Assembly (NCBI RefSeq): GCF_000150955.2
Contig: NC_011673.1
Location: 124,001-188,000, forward strand
Source: Phaeodactylum tricornutum CCAP 1055/1
Taxonomy: Eukaryota; Bacillariophyta; Bacillariophyceae; Surirellales; Neidiaceae
Reading direction: 5' to 3'
Length of the DNA stretch: 64,000 nucleotides
Made by a program: the position numbers and the translations under genes. Below, one piece after another: positions 31,409 through 41,006 of the stretch. Each line of letters begins with the position of its first letter. Positions within the stretch are counted from its first letter, which is position 1. The notes beneath the pieces are model-generated. The model had not been told where the DNA came from, made no database searches, and saw only the letters and a program-made list of their open reading frames with translations.

Positions 31409-34214
31409 ATGACAGATCATAGAAAACGAGAGGAGAGCCAGAGAAAGCAAGAAAAGTTCGCCGTTGCTGCGACGAATGCAGTTGTTGCTGCCCAAACGGT
31501 TTTGGCGCTAGGTGGTACCGAGTGTGTAGCAGAGCAGGTTGTATTGTCAATCTTGCTCAATCAAGGTTGTGCAACGGACGACTATGGCATGCCTGAAGCA
31601 GTGGAGAGCAAAGCTTCTAGATTGCTTGCCACTCCTCTACCTCCATCAAGTTTACAAGGAAGGAAGGGTAACATTTCTCCTTCCACTCGGACCAAGGCCA
31701 TTGCAAAGCGGGCGCTCAATGGAGAAGACAAGTACAATCAGCTTTTTTCTTCTCTGAATTCGTTGGATCATCTTGAAGTCGAAAGCCTCTCAGGTTTCTT
31801 CGAAGAATTCTCCCGACAGGGCGTCGATCAATTCACTTATAATCGTGGCAATCACACAGCACAGCTAGCCAAGGAAACAAGCCAGGTCAAAACTATTTTT
31901 GAAGCCAACAATATTGAAGGAGACGAATTTATGCCTAACGAGACTTCTATTGAGATCACAGAAGATGATTTCTCTGCAACTGCTCTCAAATTGTCTGTAT
32001 CTAGGGTCTTTGACTTGTGTATCAAACGCGGCCACTCTTCATGGATGGCCAAAGGGTACAAGGAGACTTCTCCTATCTTGGACAAAACGTATTTTCCATT
32101 TCTTGCAGCCAGATGTCAAGAACTTTATGAGCAGTGCCTCGACGAAGAGGTGAGATCTACACCAAACTTGCCTGTTCGTGTTGGTCGAAAGGATTTTAAG
32201 CAGCGTCTAATTTCGGTGTGCATCCCCTGCTACAATGAGGATGCATCATCTCTAAAGCGATCACTCGAATCGCTTCGAAACCAGAATCTTCCACCCGATG
32301 TCAGGATGGAGATTCTGGTAGCCATGGATGGTGTGGTACAAATTTCAGAGTCTATGGCTACGTATCTCTCGGAACTATTCGGAATCAGCTTCAAAGTTGG
32401 CCATATGAACAATCCTTTCGAGCGTCTTCAAAGACCCAATACTATTGTTGTGGAGTCAACCGTAGACAACAATATCGTCCTTGGCACACATTTGACACTA
32501 TTGGTCAAGCGAAAGAATTGCCGCAAGGTCAACTCTCAGGAGTGGTGGCTACGTTCCCATGCTGTAGATTCTTGCTGCGAATTTGCCTTTGCTACCGATT
32601 GTGGCATACTCTTTGATAAGAATTGTCTGCTGCAAATGCTAAGGCGTTCTGATCGAGAACCGAACTTGTCCGGTTTGACTGGCTATCAGCGTGTAATGTC
32701 AGCACGGATGCAGGGTGATGATGACTTCGAGTTTTTCAGTGACCCAGTAGGATGTTTCTTGCGCCAAATACAATGTTACGACTTTGAGGTATGTGGTCCA
32801 TCATTTCTTGCACTTGTGCTGCCACATCACTTACATAGCTGCTACTGTTTTGTTGGCGCCTGTATATTATACATGTTAGGTCAGCCAGTCTACAACCAAG
32901 TCGCTACTCAATTCATTAGGTTTTATTCCAGTTCTTCCTGGCCCGTGCTCATTTTTCCGATTCGAGCATCTTCAGGGAGTGTTAGATGACTACTTTTCCC
33001 TTACCACAGCTACCATCAAGGGCGACCATGGAGGCATTATTCTTGGAAATGTACAATTGGCCGAAGATCGATTTCCTCCTGTTCTTTTGACATTTCGCTT
33101 TAAAGGTAGCTGTCAACGCGCAGGAATCGCTCGACCCAAAACTGGCTTCGTACACGACGCAGTGTTTTACTTTGAAGCGGAAAAACCCTTGCGCCAGCTG
33201 GTGACGCAACGACGGAGGTGGATCAATGGGTCTTATACCGCTGCTTACTGGGTTCTTCTAGATTCTTGGATTGGAAAAGCTGACCATCTGATTATTGCCA
33301 AACTAGGAGCCTATCTGATTCTTCTGATTGAGCTATTACAGGGAGCGCTGATCCGTCTTTGTGTACCAGCCACCCTTGCCTGTGGGTTGATGTATATGTG
33401 CACTATTGTCCCCTCCGTATACGCAAACGACTCGGAGAGGGTGAGAGAAATTTTGAACGGAAGTACAGTCGAGTTCAGTCTGGTGAGCATAAGCGCCGTT
33501 ACTGCAGGTTTGTATCTCGCGGTATTTGCACTTTTTGTGATATCCCACACTCCCCATGCCATCCGTTCGACCGATGAAGATGGCGAAGTGCAATGGGAGA
33601 GTGACCGTGACAGTGCCTATCGCCCCAGAATATTCTTCCTTGCCTTCATTGTCAATGCAGCTACAATCGTTCTGTTTATATACGTCGGTGTGGGAGTTGT
33701 TATGAGCGTTGGATGGAAAGGTGCTCCCGGCTACTTCCAGGCGCTTTGTCTGCTGACGATGCTCCCGCACTTGGTAACATTCATGGATGGTTTGGTCAAC
33801 AGTGACCGTCCAAATTTCCGAGCTTTGTGGAACTTGATAATTCTGTATCCTTTTTTTCTCATCAGCTCTACCTGGTTCTACGTCTGGCTTCCTTGCTATG
33901 CCACAGCCCGTATTTCAGATTTATCGTGGGGAAATCGAAACTGCACCAGCCAATCGTTGACCATGGTGCTGTTCTCCGTCCTCGTCCTAAATGTGATTCT
34001 GCATTCAGGAAACCTGCTGGACATGCTGGTGAGGCTCTTTTTGAAGTGCATTCCCCGTTGTTTGTGCGGAGAGCCCCCTCCGCCTTTGAAAAATGAAGGC
34101 AGTAGGGATGGGAGTGCCTTGGTGTCAGAACTCGGCGGCCACGACGAAGGAGGGTCAATTGATAGCGTCGGGCCAACACCGATTGGTCCTCGTCGATGGA
34201 GATTTTCTTGTTGA
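31409..34214 (+). CDS. Chitin-synthase-like family 2 glycosyltransferase
   Basis: Exons 31409-32788 and 32901-34214 (intron donor GTATGT, acceptor CAACCAAG) give 897 residues. The acceptor was chosen because it is the one that keeps FIPVLPGPCSFFRFEHL in frame. Residues 1-260 are unfamiliar. From about 265 comes a GT2 fold: ISVCIPCYNEDASSLKRSLE, EILVAMDGV, FATDCG, then PVLPGPCSFFR, LAEDRFPPVLL and the product-binding motif QRRRWINGSY. Five or more membrane segments follow (from about 620), then a short acidic tail. Chitin synthases polymerise UDP-GlcNAc at the plasma membrane and extrude the chain. The donor sugar is inferred from family motifs only. Confidence 0.85.
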
Positions 34215-34489
34215 CTCGCACCGTTTCATTTCATTTGGACCTTCAGGAGCTATCCACCCCTTCCAATCTAAAACCAGATTTTAGTGCAAATAATTGTAAG
34301 AGCGTTAATGTAAATGAAATTGAGTTTCGTGTGCGAACTAGTCAACAAAAATTCAAGTCGAGAGCATCAGCTTCATTAAATCTCTCAGCCTTTCACCTAC
34401 AAAGCAAGAGAGGCTGTTCCAAGCGACGAAAGGGAACGACCCGTGATAGCTACCTTAAAGTAACCGCTGATTCATATAATTGTACTAGT

Positions 34490-36010
34490 TTAAACAAAGG
34501 ACAGTTCGGGAGGAGTCAGTGTTGTGTCGCTTTCTCTTGGATCATTCATACTCCGTAGACTAATAGACCCTGGCGAAGGATTAGTCGCTTTAGAAATTGC
34601 TCCATCAATACCAGTTCGTAATCTTTGGATATCCTCAAATGTTTCTCGTGGAACCGTACTACTCCAAAATGCGTCTTTGAATTTCATAGGCTGGACCAGC
34701 GTAGCCGGAGGTCGATAGGTTGTTTGTCCTCGACTTGAGCCACTGCCGTCCATGTTTGATTCGTTGGGAGCACCTGGCAACGACTCGTCCGGTATACTTC
34801 CGGGTAAGTATTCCTTGTACGAAAATGTATAGCTGTGGGCAATTGCAAAACCGATGGTTTCCACGATGACGCAGTAGTCAATGAGACCGTTGGCGACATC
34901 TTCCGACGACCATGATCCCATGTGTTCGATGATCCCGTGGGCACGTAGATAGAAAATGAGGACTCCTTGCCACCAAGTAAAGAACACCACCGATTTGACA
35001 CTAAGAAACTTGCCCAATGGATGCCAGTTGACAGGATGTCGTAGCTCTTCGTTGATGGCGTGGTAAAACATTACCAGACAATACAAGGCATACATAACTG
35101 AAATGTTTTGAAAAAAACATAGATAAGGATACGCACACCGCCAGTCGAACTTCCCTTCCCCGTAAATTCCGGCGGACTCGCAAGCAAACGTCGTTACAGT
35201 GGACAAGGTTTTAAAGACGACATACTGTAGTACACCGTGTTTGCATTGCAGCATAAATTCAATGCCCATTTCCCAGGGCTGCAGAATCAAGCTGAAAGGA
35301 AAGCTGTGTTTACCGAGCCGCGTTCCAGTCTTTTGTTGGAGAATATGAATCAATGACTCTTCGCCTCCCAGCAGTTCAATGAGGTAGTACACGAAACTGG
35401 CAATCACGTAAGCCTCGTAGAAGTCGCGGATCGAGCCAATGTAAATCCGTAATTCGTGGTAGCGTAGACTCAAATAAGACTGCACGGCGTAAATAGGAAC
35501 CATCCAGAGAATGCGGACGACATACTTTTGTACTTCGGGCATGTACCAGTGCGTGAGATGTAGATACACAAGTCGAAGCGAAAGAATGACAGTCCCAATT
35601 ACCATGACCCGGGCACTGCTAAAGGCGGCTAAATCTAGCTTCCGATTGCTCAATGCCCGGTACAGAATGAGGGGGATCAGCACAAGCATAGTCAACAGGA
35701 CGCAGTAAGCCAAATAGTCGCCAAATCTACGAATCATTTCCCTTGTAGTGGCATAGTCCAGACGACGACGGTTGGTAGATGGAACATTCGCGAGTGGATT
35801 CAGGTTGGTTTCTGGGGAAAGCAGGGCAGACGATAAGTCTCCTTCAACCACTGAATCTTCTGTCGCCATCCAGTGCCCAGCTTTTGTTTCCCCTTGTAGA
35901 CCCTTAGACGCTACTACTTGGCTAGAAGGATGTATAAAGGTGACCGTTGCTGGGCTATGTTCGCTGCCCGCATCATGCGCATTTGCCACGGTATTGGAAT
36001 TTGACGTCAT
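34490..36010 (-). CDS. OST-alpha/TMEM184 (DUF300) family membrane protein
   Basis: 506 residues, single exon. The first 95 residues are polar. The core follows the Solute_trans_a pattern with about seven membrane segments: FGDYLAYCVLLTMLVLIPLI, a segment near VMVIGTVILSLRLVYL, ILWMVPIYAVQSYLSLRY, FYEAYVIASFVYYLIELLGG, a conserved HSFPFSLILQPWEMG loop, QYVVFKTLSTVTTFACES, YALYCLVMFYHAINEEL and SVVFFTWWQGVLIFYL. The C-terminal 120 residues are polar. Animal relatives include the bile-acid transporter subunit OST-alpha, and plant LAZ1 affects vacuole and death responses. The substrate here is unknown. The 3' end converges on the chitin-synthase-like gene. Confidence 0.88.
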   Translation of the reverse strand: MTSNSNTVANAHDAGSEHSPATVTFIHPSSQVVASKGLQGETKAGHWMATEDSVVEGDLSSALLSPETNLNPLANVPSTNRRRLDYATTREMIRRFGDYLAYCVLLTMLVLIPLILYRALSNRKLDLAAFSSARVMVIGTVILSLRLVYLHLTHWYMPEVQKYVVRILWMVPIYAVQSYLSLRYHELRIYIGSIRDFYEAYVIASFVYYLIELLGGEESLIHILQQKTGTRLGKHSFPFSLILQPWEMGIEFMLQCKHGVLQYVVFKTLSTVTTFACESAGIYGEGKFDWRCAYPYLCFFQNISVMYALYCLVMFYHAINEELRHPVNWHPLGKFLSVKSVVFFTWWQGVLIFYLRAHGIIEHMGSWSSEDVANGLIDYCVIVETIGFAIAHSYTFSYKEYLPGSIPDESLPGAPNESNMDGSGSSRGQTTYRPPATLVQPMKFKDAFWSSTVPRETFEDIQRLRTGIDGAISKATNPSPGSISLRSMNDPRESDTTLTPPELSFV

Positions 36011-36731
36011 TGCACTGCGCCCCTACACCCCATTCACCCGTCTTTACGAAATCAGAACTTCGGCCGGTTGTTGTTCTCTTGCCCTGTCAATAGCGATACG
36101 ATCGAGTCACTAAGTCCAGATCTTCACGCAATCCTGATTTTCTCTTCTCGACACCGAAGAAACCTACAACTTCAGCTTTTGTGATCCAGAGTCTGTGTAT
36201 GGATACCATAACATGATACGTGTCTCGCCTATGCGTTGATTCTTCGGTGTAAAGCGTTTCCTCGTATGGTTCGTGTGTGGGAGTTTTTCGGACCTGTCAC
36301 GATTCAACTAGGACGTATACAAACTAATAGATATGTGTTTGCTGAGTCACAAGACAAAATTGAAACAGGAGGAAATGATTTACAATAGACTGCTAAAAGC
36401 GCCGCGACAAATGAAATAATATTGTGTGTGATCTATACGACAATGCGGGTAGCATTCTATTAACAGTAAAGAAATTGGGCGATGAAAGAAGACCAAAACA
36501 ATGGGAGAACAGAAAGGACTGTCAGGAAATGATCCATAATCGTAACAATTTTCCATGCCCAGCATTGACTGTGAGATTGCTGCATCCGTAAACAAAATAT
36601 GCAGAAAATGAAAGCTTTGTAAAGCGAAGACCCCCTGGAGCCCCATGGAGAAAATATTTATATATTCTCTCGGGAGGTTAGGGGAACAAGAATACGTGTA
36701 GGCGAGCTGCTCGAGAGCTCGTCCTGCGTGA
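36011..36731. other. Intergenic sequence between two minus-strand genes
   Basis: Promoter of the OST-alpha-like gene and 3' UTR side of the CCCH gene. A long open frame here continues into the CCCH gene in another frame and is treated as a shadow. Confidence 0.35.
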
Positions 36732-39700
36732 TTAGGACTCCGGCACGGTCGTGGAGGGTAATCTGACTCGCGCCTTGTGCGGCCCCGAGGCCGCAGATTC
36801 GTTGATGCCCGAGTCATCGCCAAAGCAACTGTAAAAGCAGTATGAATTGCCAGGCTTTCGGACTGTTGCTCGAATAACTGAGCAATGTCGACGGTACAGA
36901 CTCTGTAGTCCTGGCATGGACAAATGGTCCTCAAACTTGGAAATGGGGGCTGGACTCGCGTACAAAATCGGTGAAGGTTCCGGTGAAAAAGGTTTAAAAG
37001 CGCTAGAAGTGGCCTGGTGTTGTGGCTGTCGGGCCTGTTGACGCCCTCCCGACCGACTGTCGGATCGCTTGATAAAGCGATAAGAGTCAACGGGATGGTG
37101 GTTCGGACAAACGTCGCCCGAAATGCACCCACGTGAGATCGAAGGGCATGTTTTGCTCTTGTAGCGTCTAGGATGATATTGAATCTCTTCCATGGAGTGG
37201 GCGTGACCACAGAGGAGGCCATGAGGACATTCGTTGATGACAAGGAATTTTGGACCGATTCGCTTTTCAGGCACAGAAGAGACGGAGGGACAAATTTCGT
37301 CCGTATATTGAGTGGTGTACGGGTCACGCCGCAACCAGCCCCTGTTAACAGACACATGCGCAAAGCCGCAGAGATTGTGGTCGTGCTCGTATCGTTTAGA
37401 GCACCAGCTAGTTCGAAACTTGCCGAGTTCGACTCTCGTCATGACACCCAACGCATCGGCATAATCATGTCCTTTAGCGTCGGTATATGGCACAGGGATG
37501 CCAATATAGTCCCAAATATGAGGAGCTCCGACGGCTTCGCTACCAAAAAATACGTGCCACTCATTAGCAGACAGCTGTAAGTTGGAAGCATGTGCTGTAT
37601 CACGAATGAATTCGTTGTGACAACGAAAGACGTCCTCGGCACATCGAACATTCTCGTTAAAGCACAATAGCACTGCCCGCTTGCCGTCTCCATCTCCGTC
37701 GTTCGACTCGCGCCCGGGACTACCAGCTACTTCAACCGGTCCGTGGCGAGGGGATGACTGGGGCGTCGTCGTTCCTTTCTGGTCTCCTTTCTTGGAAAAG
37801 TCGTCGGCTGTTGACGCGATCAGTATCTGCTCGCGATCCACCGTCAGATCATTCCACGGCGAAGGAAGCATACGAGTCAACTGAGAATCGTCGTCAACCT
37901 CATTTCCAAAAATGAAACGGAAGGAATCTCCGTTCTCTTCAGTGCCATCCGGTCGTGGTATAATGTAATGAAAGCAACTGTTCAGAATAATCTGCATACA
38001 CCGGTTGACTTTGGTACGTGTGATGATCCCCGCCTGTATCTTCTCGCCTACGCAGGAGTGTACTCCCGCTTGCAACTGCTGTCTTGAGAAGAAGCCAGAC
38101 TCGAGTGCTAGCTCTCGCCCAACCAGCCAAGTCACCAGCGCCACAGCACGTGACGTATCAGGCTCATATAGACAAGCTTTCTTTCGTAACAGCGTCTTCA
38201 GGACTTCCGACGAAGAACGTGAACTTGAAGCGCCCCCCGTAGCAGGACCGGGTGGTGGACGATTCTGTGGACTCTGTTGGGGACGCTGGTTCCTCACATT
38301 GTTCCCAGACCGAACTGAAGTTCCTGGATCAGGCGTTGTTTGGACAATCGTAGGCTTTCGAGATTGTGGATTGACTTGTAGCTGGTACGGCTGGTGTGGA
38401 TTTGACGGTGGTCCTTGGTGATACACATAGCCGTCGATGCTGCGCACGGGCAAGAAAGGAAGCTTTGGATCCGCTGAGCGGCGAAACTGTTGCTGCACTA
38501 CGGGAGGCTGCCAACGATGACTCTCACTTGGCGGCGCCAACGGTGGATAAGACAACTGATGTTGAACATCTTCTTCGCGGAAACTTGCTACACGTTGCTG
38601 TTGCGTGACTGGATTTCCCCAGACAAAAGACTGTTGTTGTCGTCGTTGTTGCTGTGCAAATGATGCTGGTGAAGGTGTGCTAAAGTTGGGCCCGAGCTCC
38701 CGATTCCCCGAATAAAAGCGTGGCGAGTTGTCCCACGAATGAACGCGACGGTGAAAGCGCAGCGAATTGTCGTAACCTTCCGGCATGCGCTGCAATGTTT
38801 CGGAATAAAGGCCACTGGAAGCTTCTGCGTCCCAAGACTGCGCGGTTGAAACCGTAGAAGGGGTGCCAATCGCCGAAGAATTCAGACCCATCATCGAAGG
38901 AGGGACGGTTTGACTCTGCAATGGGGTCATCGCAGGACTATTGCTAGCCGAGGAGTCGGGCGATCGAATAGTCGTGTTATCATCATCGTTCGGGTTGGTG
39001 TTGCTCTTTCGCTCGGCCGAAGCGGACGTTGAAACGGTTGAGTGTGCGGTGGAAGATTCCATTTTATCTGCGTCGGTTTCGTCTGATGGTATTGAAGACC
39101 GATGATTGTGCACCGGTCTCCAAGATGGTGTAGGTCCGCGAATATTGTGATTGCTGCTATACCCCATGATTGGACTCGACAGTGATTGCTCTGTCGAGTG
39201 GCAGTTCCCGTCCCTTGCCTGTTCGAGTTGCTTCGTGGATGAAGACACGATGGTGGAGCTTTGCAGGTCGATATTGGTACAATTGTTGATTTCTTTGTAC
39301 AATGGTTGCGAGGCCCCCAATGCAAATGCGCTCGCTTCGCGTGAGAAAGCAGTCCCAGAAATGGCGAAACGTGAGGAATCGTGGATGTCACGACTGGTAG
39401 AAACGGTTCTCGGAAGTAATGTGGGCCTATGAGTGACGCAGCTTTCTTCTTCTCGCGGGTTCAAAGTCCCAAGATGGTCACGACGATGAGAAGAAAGAAA
39501 GGATTCTTTGTTCAGTTCGCTTCCAGTTGGTTTCCGTTTTGGACTTGCTAACAGGAAAGAACGCTTCGTTGTGTCTGATGCGTGGTCGAGTCTCGGTTGA
39601 TGCGATTGTCCGTTGCCTTCGAAGAGAATCGCGGAGCGGGAAAAGTGATCGTTGTGGATGTTCCGCCCGCGACTGTTATGACTCTGTCTTGCGAAGCCGT

Positions 39701-40001
39701 CAGATGTCACCGCGCCGGCATCATCCCCCTGACGTCCAGACGGTCCTATGTCTTCGGCGAACACGGCACTGCCGTGTCGTGGGTGAGCGAAACCTTCCCG
39801 GAGCGAAACTGCTCGGGCTGGAACGGTTTCACGATGGCGCATTTCACTTTCTTCCAAAGCTTGTGAGTCTCTTTGAGGGTTGGTTGCCAGCAGCGCTATT
39901 GTGGCATTGCCGACCAACGCCAACGAAGGGTCCTGGATCGACGACGAATCGTCCCGCCAACGACTCCGTGAAATACCGTCCACGCGTGCCGCCATTGACA
40001 T
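36732..40001 (-). CDS. Large CCCH zinc-finger protein
   Basis: 1089 residues, single exon. Residues 1-600 are low-complexity, rich in Ser, Gln, Asn and Pro. About 600-700 is a conserved helical block (LLRKKACLYEPDTSRAVALV, VHSCVGEKIQAGIITRTKVN). About 855-985 has a series of CCCH-type fingers: WCSKRYEHDHNLCGFAH, CPHGLLCGHAHSMEE and YKSKTCPSISRGCISGDVCP, then HHP. The spacing, with VNRGWLRRDPYTTQY and YHPRRYKSKTC between fingers, parallels plant RR-TZF and animal Unkempt proteins, which bind RNA and act in mRNA turnover or translation. The first finger is somewhat irregular. A role as a post-transcriptional regulator is inference. A CCGCCATTGACAT context surrounds two close ATGs (codons 1 and 3). 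Confidence 0.8.
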   Translation of the reverse strand: MSMAARVDGISRSRWRDDSSSIQDPSLALVGNATIALLATNPQRDSQALEESEMRHRETVPARAVSLREGFAHPRHGSAVFAEDIGPSGRQGDDAGAVTSDGFARQSHNSRGRNIHNDHFSRSAILFEGNGQSHQPRLDHASDTTKRSFLLASPKRKPTGSELNKESFLSSHRRDHLGTLNPREEESCVTHRPTLLPRTVSTSRDIHDSSRFAISGTAFSREASAFALGASQPLYKEINNCTNIDLQSSTIVSSSTKQLEQARDGNCHSTEQSLSSPIMGYSSNHNIRGPTPSWRPVHNHRSSIPSDETDADKMESSTAHSTVSTSASAERKSNTNPNDDDNTTIRSPDSSASNSPAMTPLQSQTVPPSMMGLNSSAIGTPSTVSTAQSWDAEASSGLYSETLQRMPEGYDNSLRFHRRVHSWDNSPRFYSGNRELGPNFSTPSPASFAQQQRRQQQSFVWGNPVTQQQRVASFREEDVQHQLSYPPLAPPSESHRWQPPVVQQQFRRSADPKLPFLPVRSIDGYVYHQGPPSNPHQPYQLQVNPQSRKPTIVQTTPDPGTSVRSGNNVRNQRPQQSPQNRPPPGPATGGASSSRSSSEVLKTLLRKKACLYEPDTSRAVALVTWLVGRELALESGFFSRQQLQAGVHSCVGEKIQAGIITRTKVNRCMQIILNSCFHYIIPRPDGTEENGDSFRFIFGNEVDDDSQLTRMLPSPWNDLTVDREQILIASTADDFSKKGDQKGTTTPQSSPRHGPVEVAGSPGRESNDGDGDGKRAVLLCFNENVRCAEDVFRCHNEFIRDTAHASNLQLSANEWHVFFGSEAVGAPHIWDYIGIPVPYTDAKGHDYADALGVMTRVELGKFRTSWCSKRYEHDHNLCGFAHVSVNRGWLRRDPYTTQYTDEICPSVSSVPEKRIGPKFLVINECPHGLLCGHAHSMEEIQYHPRRYKSKTCPSISRGCISGDVCPNHHPVDSYRFIKRSDSRSGGRQQARQPQHQATSSAFKPFSPEPSPILYASPAPISKFEDHLSMPGLQSLYRRHCSVIRATVRKPGNSYCFYSCFGDDSGINESAASGPHKARVRLPSTTVPES

Positions 40002-41006
40002 TTAGCGCTGTAGAATTTGTACTTGGTTCTGCGTAACAATTATGCCGCCATCCTCGTTCCACCAACGAAACTAGTTTTTGTGATGGTTGTGACTCACAGT
40101 CAATCGCCAACAGTGGTAAATGAATCGGGTGGATGTCCTCGACAGTGGTAAGGATAAACAACCCAGCAGCACCAAGTTGCAGTAAATCAGATCGATTGCA
40201 CCGGATGCGCCAATAACCCTCGTTGGCAGTGTTGCGGGATGATACGAGGTCCCGGAAGCTGGTACGATGGCCTTCTCCACTGGTGTGCTGTTATCCCGGT
40301 TGATTCTGTTGGTCTCGTTGCGTTGACATGAACCTCGAACGGCAGTGGCTGGTTCAACCGCCTAACAGTAAATCTACGGGCGCACAATTATAGGTAGGTA
40401 CTCCGTCGTTTAACGCACTCTCTGTCACGTGTCGATGGGTTGTAGTTTCGAGACGGAATGGTAGAGTGTATATAGAATGGTAGTCCAGACATCTTCCCGA
40501 TTTTTAAAGTTTACTGACTCAGGGAAATCATATCTGGTACTGAAATTCATATACATATTTTATCCTTTTCGATCTCCAGCATTGACAGGGAACGACCATG
40601 TAAATATGTTTTCGAATTGATTTGAAAATGCCTCGGAATGATTCTTCCGAAGACCAGCAAAATACGCTTATATGAACCGTTGGACTAAACCACGACAGCC
40701 TAACTACCACAACACAATCGAAAACGGAGAAAGACCATTGTTGATGCTAATGTAAATCGCTGACTGGTGTTCTTTCATACAGACCACGTTTTGGTACGTC
40801 GAACGTCGAGCGAGCCAACACACCAAAGGAACGCGCTCGACATTCCCAAATATCAACAAGACCTTCTTGACTGCGAAAAGCGTGAGATGATTCTCGTTGT
40901 CTGCTGCATTTGTTCGCAGCAGCCACTTTGAAGTCGCCCGACAGTAATTTATTCTATGAATCAACGTTAGCCTTCGCCAGTTGTTGCTTTTGTTTCAGTG
41001 TACAAG
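40002..41006. other. Intergenic sequence between two minus-strand genes
   Basis: About 1 kb without a recognisable gene. Upstream region of the CCCH gene and 3' side of the NRBF2-like gene. Confidence 0.35.

Noticed and set aside
36380-37363. 327-codon minus-strand frame at the end of the CCCH gene
   Set aside because: It overlaps the zinc-finger coding region in another frame on the same strand, and no family features appear in it.
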